A stretch of DNA of 64,000 nt. Source: an uncultured Veillonella sp. Lineage in GTDB: Bacteria; Bacillota; Negativicutes; Veillonellales; Veillonellaceae. The position numbers were made by a program, and so were the translations under genes. Position 1 is the first letter of the stretch; each line of letters begins with the position of its first letter. This document shows positions 54,884-63,960 of this stretch, piece by piece. The stretch spans positions 5,228 through 69,227 of the forward strand of contig NZ_CAKQFJ010000012.1 in assembly GCF_934230905.1 (NCBI RefSeq), in the 5' to 3' direction. The notes under the pieces are model-generated. The model was not told the origin of the DNA. It saw nothing but the letters and a program-made list of their open reading frames with translations, and did not search any database.

Positions 54884-55462
54884 TTATCGATGTGGACGAC
54901 GTTTAGGGTTAAATTGATTCATCCCCTTATCGATGCCCACTTCTAAGGTACCTAATACAGCTTTTACCGCATCCTTGATACCCTTTTGTACCTTCTCTTG
55001 ATTTTCTTCACTAAATGGTGCTAACACATGGTCAACAACAGTCCATTGTGGTAACGGACGTCCAATTCCTACGCGGAACCGAGGAAAGTTTTCTGTTCCT
55101 ATATGGGAAATTAAGGATTTGATACCATTGTGCCCACCAGAACTACCATTTGGTCGAATACGCAATTTGCCTACCGGTAAATCCATATCATCATAAATGC
55201 AATACACATCAGATGAATCAATCTTATAGTACCGCATCAACGGACCTACAGATTCACCACTTGCATTCATAAATGTTTGTGGCTTTACAAGCAATACCTT
55301 CTCACCATCTACAGTAATACTGCAAACCTCAGCACGTTGTTCCTCTTTCCAAGGCGTGTGAGATACGCTATCTGCAATAGCATCGATAACCATAAACCCA
55401 ATATTATGTTTTGTCGTTTCATATTGCTTGCCTGGATTACCGAGGCCTACTACTAACTTCAA
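54884..55462 (-). CDS. pth: Peptidyl-tRNA hydrolase
   Basis: Releases peptides from stalled peptidyl-tRNA. VGLGNPGKQYETTKHNIGF (5-23) with catalytic His20, Asn68-type FMNASG, and DMDLPVG are present. 192 residues. It starts 10 bp after prs, in the prs-pth order of Bacillus without the ctc gene in between. Confidence 0.95.
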   Translation of the reverse strand: MKLVVGLGNPGKQYETTKHNIGFMVIDAIADSVSHTPWKEEQRAEVCSITVDGEKVLLVKPQTFMNASGESVGPLMRYYKIDSSDVYCIYDDMDLPVGKLRIRPNGSSGGHNGIKSLISHIGTENFPRFRVGIGRPLPQWTVVDHVLAPFSEENQEKVQKGIKDAVKAVLGTLEVGIDKGMNQFNPKRRPHR

Positions 55463-55472
55463 GAATCACCTA

Positions 55473-56426
55473 TTATTTATCAAATAAATTACTTACTGAA
55501 ACTTCGTGAAAGATACGCATAATTGCTTCACCCAATAATGGAGCTACAGATAATTGCGTTACATTTGGCAATTTGCAATTTTCTGGTAATGGCATTGTAT
55601 TTGTTACAATAAGCTCTTTAATATTAGAATTTGCAATGCGTTCACTTGCTGGGTCTGTCAAAACAGCATGGGTAACAGCAGCCATAACAGATTTTGCACC
55701 AAATTCTTCTAATGCTTTAGCACCTTCTACAAGGGAACCTGCTGTATCTACAATATCATCAACGATGATGCAATTTTTACCTTTCACATCGCCAATTAAA
55801 TTCATAACCTTAGCCACGCCTGGTTCAGGACGTTTCTTTTCAATAATGGCAATTGGAGCACCAATACGGTCAGCCAAATCACGAGCACGTGTTACACCAC
55901 CAAGATCTGGAGATACAACGATAACATCTTCAAGATGTTTTTCATTAATGTATTTAGCTAAAATAGATGCACCGTATAAATGATCAACCGGCACATCAAA
56001 GAAGCCTTGGATTTGACCTGCATGTAAATCAATTGTTACAAGACGTGTAATGCCAGAAGTTTGCATTAAGTTAGCCACTAATTTAGCTGTAATTGGTTCA
56101 CGCCCACGAGTTTTGCGATCTTGACGTGCATAACCGTAGTAAGGAACCACTGCTGTAATATGACGTGCAGAAGCGCGTTTTAATGCATCAGCCATTACCA
56201 TTAATTCCATTAAGTTATCATTTACAGGATAGCTAGTTGGTTGAATGATAAATACATCTTTGCCACGTACGCTTTCATCAATCATAATTTGTACTTCGCC
56301 ATTGTTAAAACGACCTACAAAGGCTTCACCTAAAGGCAAACCTAAATAATCACAAATTTCCTTTGCCAACTCTGGATTTGCGTTACCTGTGAAAATTTTA
56401 AGTTTTTTGCCGTCTTCAAATGCCAT
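55473..56426 (-). CDS. prs: Ribose-phosphate pyrophosphokinase
   Basis: Makes PRPP from ribose-5-phosphate and ATP. YGYARQDRK near 98, VTIDLHAGQIQGFFD near 130, and the PRPP-loop IIVDDIVDTAGS near 218. 317 residues. A 139-bp gap from glmU suggests its own promoter, though I could not identify a good one. Confidence 0.96.
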   Translation of the reverse strand: MAFEDGKKLKIFTGNANPELAKEICDYLGLPLGEAFVGRFNNGEVQIMIDESVRGKDVFIIQPTSYPVNDNLMELMVMADALKRASARHITAVVPYYGYARQDRKTRGREPITAKLVANLMQTSGITRLVTIDLHAGQIQGFFDVPVDHLYGASILAKYINEKHLEDVIVVSPDLGGVTRARDLADRIGAPIAIIEKKRPEPGVAKVMNLIGDVKGKNCIIVDDIVDTAGSLVEGAKALEEFGAKSVMAAVTHAVLTDPASERIANSNIKELIVTNTMPLPENCKLPNVTQLSVAPLLGEAIMRIFHEVSVSNLFDK

Positions 56427-56565
56427 TTTGATACCCTTTCATTTCTCCGTAATCTTACTTAGTTACTCAATGTATATGTAACGAAATATTACAGATATAC
56501 AACCTTATTGCCTTATTATTGTATACTATTTTTCCTATCTTGTGTGAAAAATTTTTAATAAATTT

Positions 56566-57939
56566 CTATTTCTTTTTGAAAGTATCCTCTGTAACCCAAT
56601 TTTCTTTCACAATTTGCTTACTGCGACCTACTGCTAATGCTTTATCAGGAACATTTTTAGTAATCGTAGAACCTGCACCAACATAACTATAATTACCAAT
56701 AGTAACCGGTGCTACAAGGTTACTATTACAGCCTACAAATGCACCATCTCCAATAGTTGTGCGATGCTTAATTTTACCATCATAATTTACCGTAATCGTA
56801 CCGCAACCGATATTGACACCGGATCCTACATCGCTGTCCCCAATATAGGATAAATGAGGGAATTTTGTACCTTCACCAACATTAGAATTTTTAACTTCTA
56901 CAAAGTTACCAATATGAACTTTGTTTCCAATAACCGTATTAGGACGCAAGTGAACATATGGTCCAATATCTACCCCATCTTTTACTTCACAATCATGACC
57001 ATACGTAAAATGAATGACCGTATCAGCACCTACTTTTACATTTGTTAAACGTGTATGAGGTCCAATTTCACAATTTTCACCAATCACCGTATTGCCTTCT
57101 AATACAGTACCAGGATACAGAATTGTATCAGCGCCAACAATAACCTCTGGTGCTACATAGGTATTGTCAGGATCAACAATCGTTACACCAGCGGTCATTA
57201 ATTCTACATTCTTACGATGTTTCAAAATAGATTCGGCTTCAGCCAATTGTAAGCGAGAGTTCACACCTAATGATTCTTCAAAGTTTTCGATCATATAAGC
57301 ACTAACTTCGTCCCCACCATTAACAAGGATACCAACAACATCAGTAATATATAGTTCACCTTGCGCATTATCATCAGATAATTGACCAAGACAAGGCCAT
57401 AATTTTTTACTATCAAACGCATACATTCCCGTATTAACTTCTTGTACCGCTAATTCTTCAGGCTTACCATCTTTTTGTTCTACAATGCGCACTACATGAC
57501 CTGCTTCATTACGAATAATACGGCCATAACCTGTTGGATCTGGCATATGAGCCGTTAAAATTGTAGCAGCTGCACCAGATTCAGTATGTTCTTTCAATAG
57601 AGCTTCTAAACTTTCTTTAGTCACTAATGGCGTATCACCACATAATAAAAGAATAGTACCATCAAAAGAGCCTAGTACAGGTTCTGCCATCTTTACAGCA
57701 TGACCAGTACCATTTTGCTCTTCTTGACGTACAAATTCAGCACGACCTTCTAGATAGTTTTGTACCGCATTGCCCCCAAAACCAACAATAACAACATCCT
57801 TATCAGTTCCAAGAGATTGAACAGTTTCTAAAACGCGTTCAACCATAGCTTTACCGCCAACTTTATGAAGTACCTTCGGCAATTTGGACTTCATCCGTGT
57901 ACCCTTACCAGCTGCTAAAATAAGACTTGCAATATTCAT
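56566..57939 (-). CDS. glmU: Bifunctional GlmU (UDP-GlcNAc synthesis)
   Basis: Acetylates GlcN-1-P and transfers UMP to give UDP-GlcNAc for peptidoglycan and LPS. Uridyltransferase domain (about 1-230): LAAGKGTRMKSKLPKVLH near 8-25. Left-handed beta-helix acetyltransferase domain (about 250-450) with hexapeptide repeats, His near 363 in HLSYIGDSDVG. 457 residues. It starts 9 bp after purR. Confidence 0.96.
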   Translation of the reverse strand: MNIASLILAAGKGTRMKSKLPKVLHKVGGKAMVERVLETVQSLGTDKDVVIVGFGGNAVQNYLEGRAEFVRQEEQNGTGHAVKMAEPVLGSFDGTILLLCGDTPLVTKESLEALLKEHTESGAAATILTAHMPDPTGYGRIIRNEAGHVVRIVEQKDGKPEELAVQEVNTGMYAFDSKKLWPCLGQLSDDNAQGELYITDVVGILVNGGDEVSAYMIENFEESLGVNSRLQLAEAESILKHRKNVELMTAGVTIVDPDNTYVAPEVIVGADTILYPGTVLEGNTVIGENCEIGPHTRLTNVKVGADTVIHFTYGHDCEVKDGVDIGPYVHLRPNTVIGNKVHIGNFVEVKNSNVGEGTKFPHLSYIGDSDVGSGVNIGCGTITVNYDGKIKHRTTIGDGAFVGCNSNLVAPVTIGNYSYVGAGSTITKNVPDKALAVGRSKQIVKENWVTEDTFKKK

Positions 57940-57948
57940 AGTAAACTC

Positions 57949-58773
57949 CTATCTATCAATTGTATCAAATACAGGCTCAATGTGAATTTCATTTGTGCTT
58001 TCATCAATACCATGGAATGTAAAAAGTGACTCATAATCATTGATTAACTTAGGACTTGGTTCCGCAGTTGCTACAAGAACCCCCGTCCCTACCACCTTAC
58101 CATTCATTTCATGTACAAGTTCTGTAAGACCTTTAGCCGTGCCTCCAGCCTTCATGAAATCATCAATGATAAGCACCTTTGCATTTTGTGGTATCGCACG
58201 TTTAGTCAATGTCATCGTTTGAATCCGGCCAGATGAACCTGTTACATAGTTGATGCTAATAGCTGAGCCTTCTGTAACCTTACTATCACGACGAGCGATG
58301 ACAAGTGGTTTATTAAAAGCTCGTGCCACCATGACCGCTAAGGGAATTCCCTTTGTTTCGACCGTCAAAATATAATCTGGATTACGATCAACAAAACGAG
58401 TCATAATAATTTCGCCCAACCGAGTCATTACATGCCAATCATATAAAATATCCGACATATAAATGAATCCTCCAGGAATGATACGATCTGGTTCACGCAA
58501 ACGTTTTTGCACATCACATAGAATTTCATTGGCCTGTGCCCCTTTTCGATGAGGTATAAATCGAACACCACCAGCTACACCAGCTACCGTTTCCAATGTT
58601 CCTAACTGAAAGTGTTCCATCGATTGACGGACACAGGTTAAATCTTCACTAACTGTAGATTTTGCCATCCCGAAAAAATCACAAAAATAATTAAGAGATA
58701 TAAGTTTTTGTGGCGAGTCAACTAATAATTTAGTCATTGCCACCATTCTTTCAACACGTCGAACTTTATTCAT
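57949..58773 (-). CDS. purR: Purine operon repressor PurR (Bacillus type)
   Basis: PRPP-responsive repressor of purine genes. 274 residues: winged helix-turn-helix (about 1-75) and a phosphoribosyltransferase-like domain (about 76-274) with the PRPP loop VLIIDDFMKAGGTAKG. AAGGAAGG precedes the ATG at 58773; a 24-residue longer frame to 58845 has no such site. Leads the purR-glmU-prs-pth cluster, as in Bacillus but without yabJ and spoVG. Confidence 0.94.
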   Translation of the reverse strand: MNKVRRVERMVAMTKLLVDSPQKLISLNYFCDFFGMAKSTVSEDLTCVRQSMEHFQLGTLETVAGVAGGVRFIPHRKGAQANEILCDVQKRLREPDRIIPGGFIYMSDILYDWHVMTRLGEIIMTRFVDRNPDYILTVETKGIPLAVMVARAFNKPLVIARRDSKVTEGSAISINYVTGSSGRIQTMTLTKRAIPQNAKVLIIDDFMKAGGTAKGLTELVHEMNGKVVGTGVLVATAEPSPKLINDYESLFTFHGIDESTNEIHIEPVFDTIDR

Positions 58774-58868
58774 AAGCCTTCCTTTGCTGAATACTCGATT
58801 TATATTGATACCTATATTATACCATGAAATTCCGAATATTCTCATTTATAAAAAATATATAATTCGGA

Positions 58869-58897
58869 AAAAGCTCTAGTCTTAGACTAGAGCTTTT
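58869..58897 (-). terminator. Terminator after the PG-binding 3D protein gene
   Basis: A 13-bp perfect stem (58869-58881 with 58885-58897), loop TTA, with A/T ends. Confidence 0.9.
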
Positions 58898-58913
58898 AAT
58901 AATCTATATATAA

Positions 58914-59519
58914 TTATAAGATATATACTTTCACCGTTTGTCGGCCAAATTTTAAAGCGTCTGATCGAGAATCAAAGGCTAAATCAATACGACTCCCCTT
59001 AATAGCTCCACCTACATCATCAGCTATAGCATAACCATAACCTTCAATAAACATTTTCGTCCCCAGAGGAATAATTCTCGGATCAACCGATACAATACCT
59101 TTTTTTAATCGACTACCAGTAGCAGTATAATTACTGTTTCCAGGGTCCTGAGAACTATATGCACTAGCATGCATTGTCAAGACACGGACATACTTATTAG
59201 GTATTCCACTATGACTTCTAGCAATACTAGAGTCACCAAAACGTGTCTCATCCTTTTCTAATGCATTCATTGTAGCTGTTCCTACACGCCCATCTACAGT
59301 TAACCCTTTTGCTTTTTGAAACTTACGTACTGCTAACTCAGTATTATGACCAAAAATACCATCTGCCGAATCTTTAAGATATCCTTGATGTACCAACATG
59401 GTTTGAATTTTTTGCACATGGTGACCTCGTTGACCCTTATCAACAGATTTTGCTTGTGTAAAAGCCATCATATTTGTCATAAACAATACAGTACAAAGTA
59501 TTAAAACCTTCTTAATCAT
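58914..59519 (-). CDS. Peptidoglycan-binding 3D-domain protein
   Basis: Exported protein of about 201 residues: signal peptide (cleavage near Ala22-25), a PG_binding_1 domain (about 30-90: GHHVQKIQTMLVHQGYL, DGIFGHNTELAVRKFQ) and a C-terminal 3D domain with its Asp residues (SVDPRIIPLG, ADDVGGAI, RIDLAFDS). Probably a lytic transglycosylase-like wall enzyme. The inner ATG at 59519 has AAGGGG at seven bases and is preferred over 59525. Paralogous to the 3D domain of the YabE-like protein. Confidence 0.88.
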   Translation of the reverse strand: MIKKVLILCTVLFMTNMMAFTQAKSVDKGQRGHHVQKIQTMLVHQGYLKDSADGIFGHNTELAVRKFQKAKGLTVDGRVGTATMNALEKDETRFGDSSIARSHSGIPNKYVRVLTMHASAYSSQDPGNSNYTATGSRLKKGIVSVDPRIIPLGTKMFIEGYGYAIADDVGGAIKGSRIDLAFDSRSDALKFGRQTVKVYIL

Positions 59520-59543
59520 GTACATTCCCCTTTATTGCTTAAT

Positions 59544-60716
59544 TTAGCAATTATGATATACCCCAATATGGCATTCCTTACGTTTAGATCCAACTATTCG
59601 TAAGTAGCTATAACCAATAATAGCAGAAATGATAGATCCAATCAACACGCCCCCCTTTGCCATCTCTTGAGCATGACCAGGATCAAAAGCTAAAACAGAG
59701 ACAAATATACTCATAGTAAAGCCAATACCACAAACGATAGAAGTCCCATATATAAATTTCCAATTTGCTTCCGCTGGCATTGGAACAATCCCTAATTTAA
59801 TCATTCCAAACATAGCCCCAAAAATGCCGATTTGTTTGCCCAATATAAGACCTAATGCAACGCCAAGAACGACAGGATGACTTAAATCGGCAAAACCAAA
59901 CCCATCAAGATTAACACCAGCATTAAAGAACGCAAAAATCGGAACAATAACAAAGCTTACCCAATTAGATAAGTAATGTTCCCAATGTTGCATCGGTCTA
60001 ACATATTTCCGACCAATTTTCCCACGTTCTGGAATCGTCATAGCAAGGATAACACCAGCCATAGTAGCATGTAAACCAGAACGTAAAATACAATACCATA
60101 AAATTACACCAAGAATAATATATGACAATGAACGAACATATCCAGCTCGATTACAATAAATCAACAATCCAGTAACAATAATTGCAGCTACTAAGTAAAA
60201 CAGATTAAGATGTGATGCATAAAAGATAGCTATAACAATAATTGCAATTAAATCGTCAATAACAGCTAAAGCAGTTAAGAAAACTTTCATAGAATTAGGT
60301 ACTCTAGAACCTAATGCAGTAATAACCCCGATAGCAAACGCAATATCAGTAGCTGTTGGGATTGCCCATCCATGGACATATACATCATTAGAACCGGCTA
60401 TTAGATAAAAAATAACTGCAGGTACAATAACCCCAAATAAGGCCGCAATCCCCGGCATAATACGCTTAGCATTGGTATTAAGTTCACCACTTACCAGTTC
60501 ACGTTTTACTTCTAAACCAACAAAAAGAAAAAAGATTGCCATTAATGCATCATTAACCCATTCCATAGCTGTTAATGGGCCTAATTGCAAATTAACTAAT
60601 GACATATATTGTACTACTAATGGAGAGTTAGCAACAATCAATGCAATAATAGTGGCTCCTAGCAATACAGTAGTAGCAGCACCAGGAGAACGTAAAAATA
60701 CAAATATCCGTTCCAT
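59544..60716 (-). CDS. nhaA: Na+/H+ antiporter NhaA, copy 1
   Basis: Inner-membrane sodium/proton antiporter with 12 membrane segments, 390 residues. Family landmarks: NDALMAIFFLFVGLEVKREL near 55, GWAIPTATDIAFAIGV near 122, and VIDDLIAIIVIA near 150, where the paired Asp-Asp bind Na+. It follows a second nhaA by 28 bp. Confidence 0.95.
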   Translation of the reverse strand: MERIFVFLRSPGAATTVLLGATIIALIVANSPLVVQYMSLVNLQLGPLTAMEWVNDALMAIFFLFVGLEVKRELVSGELNTNAKRIMPGIAALFGVIVPAVIFYLIAGSNDVYVHGWAIPTATDIAFAIGVITALGSRVPNSMKVFLTALAVIDDLIAIIVIAIFYASHLNLFYLVAAIIVTGLLIYCNRAGYVRSLSYIILGVILWYCILRSGLHATMAGVILAMTIPERGKIGRKYVRPMQHWEHYLSNWVSFVIVPIFAFFNAGVNLDGFGFADLSHPVVLGVALGLILGKQIGIFGAMFGMIKLGIVPMPAEANWKFIYGTSIVCGIGFTMSIFVSVLAFDPGHAQEMAKGGVLIGSIISAIIGYSYLRIVGSKRKECHIGVYHNC

Positions 60717-60744
60717 ATAATTCCTTTCCCATATACTTTATTTA

Positions 60745-61899
60745 CTATTTATGTTTAGCTGTTCGAATTTTATAAGCTACTGATAAAACTGTAGCACCTA
60801 ACAAACCAGATATAATAGATCCAATAAAAATACCTATCTTAGCCATTTCTTGGGTTACACCAGGCGGAAATGCCAATGTCGCAACAAATAAACTCATGGT
60901 AAAACCAATACCACAAACAATAGCTGTACCATAAACCTCTGGCCATGTTGTATTAGTAGGCATCTTAATAATCTTAGATTGAACTAATACATAAACTGCA
61001 GAAAAAATACCAAATTGTTTACCCAGAATAAGGCCTAAGGAAACCCCTAAAACAACAGGGTGAAATAAATGATCTACTGAAACATCAGAAAAAGATACAC
61101 CTGCATTTAAAAAGCTAAATAAGGGAATAATTAAAAAGTTAACCCAATTTTTTAGTTTATCTGCCCATTGGCGCATCGGATATACGGCTTCTCCAGCAAA
61201 CTTGCCCGTTGAAGGAATAGTCATTGCCAATACGACCCCGGCAATGGTAGCATGAACTCCAGATTTTAAAACAAAGTACCAAAGAATAGCGCCTAATACA
61301 CCATATAAAACAGGTCTTACATACCCTTGTTTATTGGCATACCACAATGCACCTGTTATAATAGCTGCAACGATTAAATCGGGAAACTCTATACCTGCAC
61401 CGTAAAATAAAGCAATAACTATAATCGCAATTAAATCATCAATAACAGCTAATGCGGAAAGAAACGCCTTCATCGCTTGTGATACACGTTTTCCAAGCAT
61501 CATAATAACACCAATAGCAAATGCTATATCCGTAGCTGTAGGAATCCCCCAACCATGTGTATAATCAGGAATAGATCCTGCTATTAAAAAATAAACTAAA
61601 GCGGGAGTTACTACCCCAGCAAATGCCGCCAAAACTGGTAACAAACGTTTTGAGTTAGTATTTAACTCTCCAGAAATCATTTCAGTCTTAATCTCAAGGC
61701 CTACATACAAAAAAAACAAGGCCATAAGACCATCATTTACCCATTCCAATATATCCATAGGGCCTAAATAAATATGCATAAGTGAAAAATACTGTGCAGC
61801 TAGTGGTGAATTGGCCGTAATAACACCAAGAATAGCAGCAAGTAGGAGCATAATACCGCCAGATGATTCAGACTGAATAAATGCTTTTATATATTTCAT
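60745..61899 (-). CDS. nhaA: Na+/H+ antiporter NhaA, copy 2
   Basis: Paralogue of the adjacent NhaA, about 384 residues, with all key elements: VNDGLMALFFLYVGLEIK, PTATDIAFAIGV and the DD pair in VIDDLIAIIVIA. The two copies are similar but clearly diverged, so the duplication is not recent. The start is uncertain: 61899 matches the family N-terminus, but no strong ribosome-binding site is seen there or at the longer start (61923). Confidence 0.93.
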   Translation of the reverse strand: MKYIKAFIQSESSGGIMLLLAAILGVITANSPLAAQYFSLMHIYLGPMDILEWVNDGLMALFFLYVGLEIKTEMISGELNTNSKRLLPVLAAFAGVVTPALVYFLIAGSIPDYTHGWGIPTATDIAFAIGVIMMLGKRVSQAMKAFLSALAVIDDLIAIIVIALFYGAGIEFPDLIVAAIITGALWYANKQGYVRPVLYGVLGAILWYFVLKSGVHATIAGVVLAMTIPSTGKFAGEAVYPMRQWADKLKNWVNFLIIPLFSFLNAGVSFSDVSVDHLFHPVVLGVSLGLILGKQFGIFSAVYVLVQSKIIKMPTNTTWPEVYGTAIVCGIGFTMSLFVATLAFPPGVTQEMAKIGIFIGSIISGLLGATVLSVAYKIRTAKHK

Positions 61900-62094
61900 A
61901 ATAACTACCACTTTCTCAACCATAATATAAATACAATTTTTACTACATAAAAATATAATTAATATCTATTATTATATCATTTTAGTTCGAAATCAATCAA
62001 TAAACTAATAATGAACCATTCTGATTGAGTCTAAAGTAATCAAAGGTTTATGACAAATACGTATGCTGATTAAGTACAAAAACAATACAATGAA

Positions 62095-63420
62095 TTAATG
62101 ATTAAATCCTCTAACTAAAGAAACCAAAAATACAATAAGAGGAATTGTCAAACAAATAGCAGCTATAGTATTTGTAATCGGATTTGACCAAAGAGGCACA
62201 ATAAAGCCAAGTAATACTAACATACTACAACAAATTGGTGCTCGCCAAACATGTTTTATCTCAGTTGGAGCTTTAGATTCTAAAGCAGTAGATTGTAAGA
62301 ATTTTTTATTAATAGTCATTATAATACCAGTCACAATTCCTATGATAAGAACGATATCCCAAATGGCCCATAATAGTTTAAGTACCATCGTATTATGATT
62401 ATGTATATGGAGATTAATCATGGTAGTCATGCCCATGAAATACCAAGGAATTGTTTTTGTAGAATACATATCCTTAGTCGAATCAGTATATAAATTAGCA
62501 TAGACTGGTTGACCCAAGAACATAGCTGGATCATCATCATTTTCAGCACCTAAATAAAATGCATAATGATAATTATTAAATTTAGATGGATAATCAATAG
62601 ATATAAGCTGACGATCAGGATATGCTTTCATAATGCGAGAGATAGCTTCAGATGGTTGTAAAATGTCAGATTGACCAACTGAAAGTTCTTGCTTTGCAGT
62701 GTGTAGTACATCTGCATTATAGCTGTCATTAGCAATAAAAAATCCACCTATCCATACACCTGTAATACATAAGATAAATCCCCATACAGTGGCAACCATA
62801 GCAAATTCTCGATGTAATGTACTTAATTTCATAGAGCTAGACAATACAGAAGATTTTGCAAAACTTTTGCGAAATGGTCCATATAAAAAAATACCAGAAA
62901 CAATAGATAAACCACATACTAACGATAAAATTGTTACAATATAAATTCCTGCTTTTCCAAGATCCAGTCTTGTATGTAGTTGATGAAGCGTATGTAATAC
63001 ACTGCGAACCCAAGGATGAGCAGGTGTTTCATGATGGGTAGTAATGAGAGCCTTTGTTTCAGGATTATACAATGCATAATCCCCTCCCATCCCCATTCGC
63101 GCTGGAGGAGCTACGGTAGCAGATGAATCAATAATACGATACCGTAAAAGATGTGAAGCCCCCATAGCAGGAGAAATATTTAAAATATCCTTTGATGGAT
63201 ATTTTGCCTTAACTAGTCGATCCCCTTCATCAGCATAATCAAAAATAGAAGACTCTTCTTGCCCCATAACCATTGATGATAAGGTATGATTCGTTCCCCC
63301 TTGAGCCCACGCATTTAATTCAGTTCTAAACATAAGAACGAGCCCTGTAATACAGAACATTAAGAAAAATAATATAGATACTATAGATAACCATTTATGG
63401 ATGTTATAAATCTTAGACAT
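62095..63420 (-). CDS. PepSY-associated membrane protein
   Basis: 441 residues with four to five membrane segments: N-terminal (about 10-32), a pair near 160-185 and 208-232, and C-terminal ones near 345-365 and 390-435. Extracytoplasmic PepSY-like regions lie between. Conserved His in the helices (IHKWLS near 7, TLHREFA near 201, LHIHNHN near 337) suggest haem binding, as in PiuB/FoxB-type reductases. Role in siderophore or iron reduction is a family inference. GGGG eight bases before the ATG supports the start. Confidence 0.85.
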   Translation of the reverse strand: MSKIYNIHKWLSIVSILFFLMFCITGLVLMFRTELNAWAQGGTNHTLSSMVMGQEESSIFDYADEGDRLVKAKYPSKDILNISPAMGASHLLRYRIIDSSATVAPPARMGMGGDYALYNPETKALITTHHETPAHPWVRSVLHTLHQLHTRLDLGKAGIYIVTILSLVCGLSIVSGIFLYGPFRKSFAKSSVLSSSMKLSTLHREFAMVATVWGFILCITGVWIGGFFIANDSYNADVLHTAKQELSVGQSDILQPSEAISRIMKAYPDRQLISIDYPSKFNNYHYAFYLGAENDDDPAMFLGQPVYANLYTDSTKDMYSTKTIPWYFMGMTTMINLHIHNHNTMVLKLLWAIWDIVLIIGIVTGIIMTINKKFLQSTALESKAPTEIKHVWRAPICCSMLVLLGFIVPLWSNPITNTIAAICLTIPLIVFLVSLVRGFNH

Positions 63421-63514
63421 ACATATGCCCCCTTTCTCATTATTTTATACATCCATTTTGATAGTAATACAATACAATTACCACTATGGGTATATATAGT
63501 ATAATTAACTGTAC

Positions 63515-63544
63515 TTGAATAAAAAGATTAATATATGATACAAT
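63515..63544 (+). promoter_or_regulatory. Promoter of tRNA-Gly
   Basis: TTGAAT, 18 bp, then TACAAT; the tRNA begins 11 bp beyond the -10 box. Confidence 0.6.
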
Positions 63545-63555
63545 ATGTACATCAT

Positions 63556-63629
63556 GCGGGCGTAGTTCATCGGTAGAATGCGAGCTTCCCAAGCTTGAGA
63601 GGAGGGTTCGATTCCCTTCGCCCGCTCCA
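63556..63629 (+). tRNA. tRNA-Gly (anticodon CCC)
   Basis: A full cloverleaf: acceptor GCGGGCG/CGCCCGC, D arm GTTC/GAAT, anticodon stem CGAGC/GCTTG with loop TTCCCAA (anticodon CCC at 63588-63590), T arm with TTCGATT loop, discriminator T and encoded CCA. Reads GGG codons. Confidence 0.96.
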
Positions 63630-63638
63630 TATAAAATA

Positions 63639-63670
63639 AGCCATGATGTGATTCACATCATGGCTATTTT
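63639..63670 (+). terminator. Terminator after tRNA-Gly
   Basis: A 12-bp perfect stem (63639-63650 with 63654-63665), loop ATT, followed by ATTTTTT. Confidence 0.92.
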
Positions 63671-63679
63671 TTGTCTAAA

Positions 63680-63747
63680 ATGTAAATATATAACAAAAAA
63701 GGCTAACCATACGGTTAGCCTTTTAGCTTAATCAGCGACTTCCTATC
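63680..63747 (-). repeat. Second copy of 5S 3' tail plus terminator
   Basis: A 68-bp direct repeat of 63893-63960, with 65 of 68 bases identical by hand alignment (differences at 63686, 63701 and 63711). On the minus strand it reads the last bases of 5S rRNA (GATAGGAAGTCGCTGATTAAGC), then a terminator stem (63701-63708 with 63713-63720) and T run. The 5S body is absent here. Confidence 0.85.
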
Positions 63748-63892
63748 ACTCCTCACTGTGGATTTCTCATCGCTGCTTTGCAGCTGCAGAAATCTTACGT
63801 TCGGATGAAGGTGATGTGTGGCTCCCATGCGTCGCTTCACTCCTCTATTAGCTCACACCCTACCTTTCCCAGGTGCCCTGGTCGGACTCTAC
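63748..63892 (-). other. Structured segment between the two 5S tails
   Basis: About 145 bp that replace the 5S body in front of the second tail. It is GC-richer than the surrounding intergenic DNA. It can form a two-part hairpin (63761-63767 with 63788-63794, and 63772-63776 with 63780-63784) and a small CCAGG/CCTGG hairpin (63869-63881). No open frame. It may be a small RNA ending at the second terminator, or a recombination remnant of an rRNA operon. Confidence 0.5.
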
Positions 63893-63960
63893 ATGTAAGT
63901 ATATAACAAAAAAAGCTAACCATTCGGTTAGCCTTTTAGCTTAATCAGCGACTTCCTATC
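63893..63960 (-). repeat. First copy of 5S 3' tail plus terminator
   Basis: The 68-bp unit that belongs to the genuine 5S gene: the last 5S bases, then terminator stem 63914-63921 with 63926-63933 (one terminal mismatch) and a T-rich tract on the minus strand. Confidence 0.85.
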
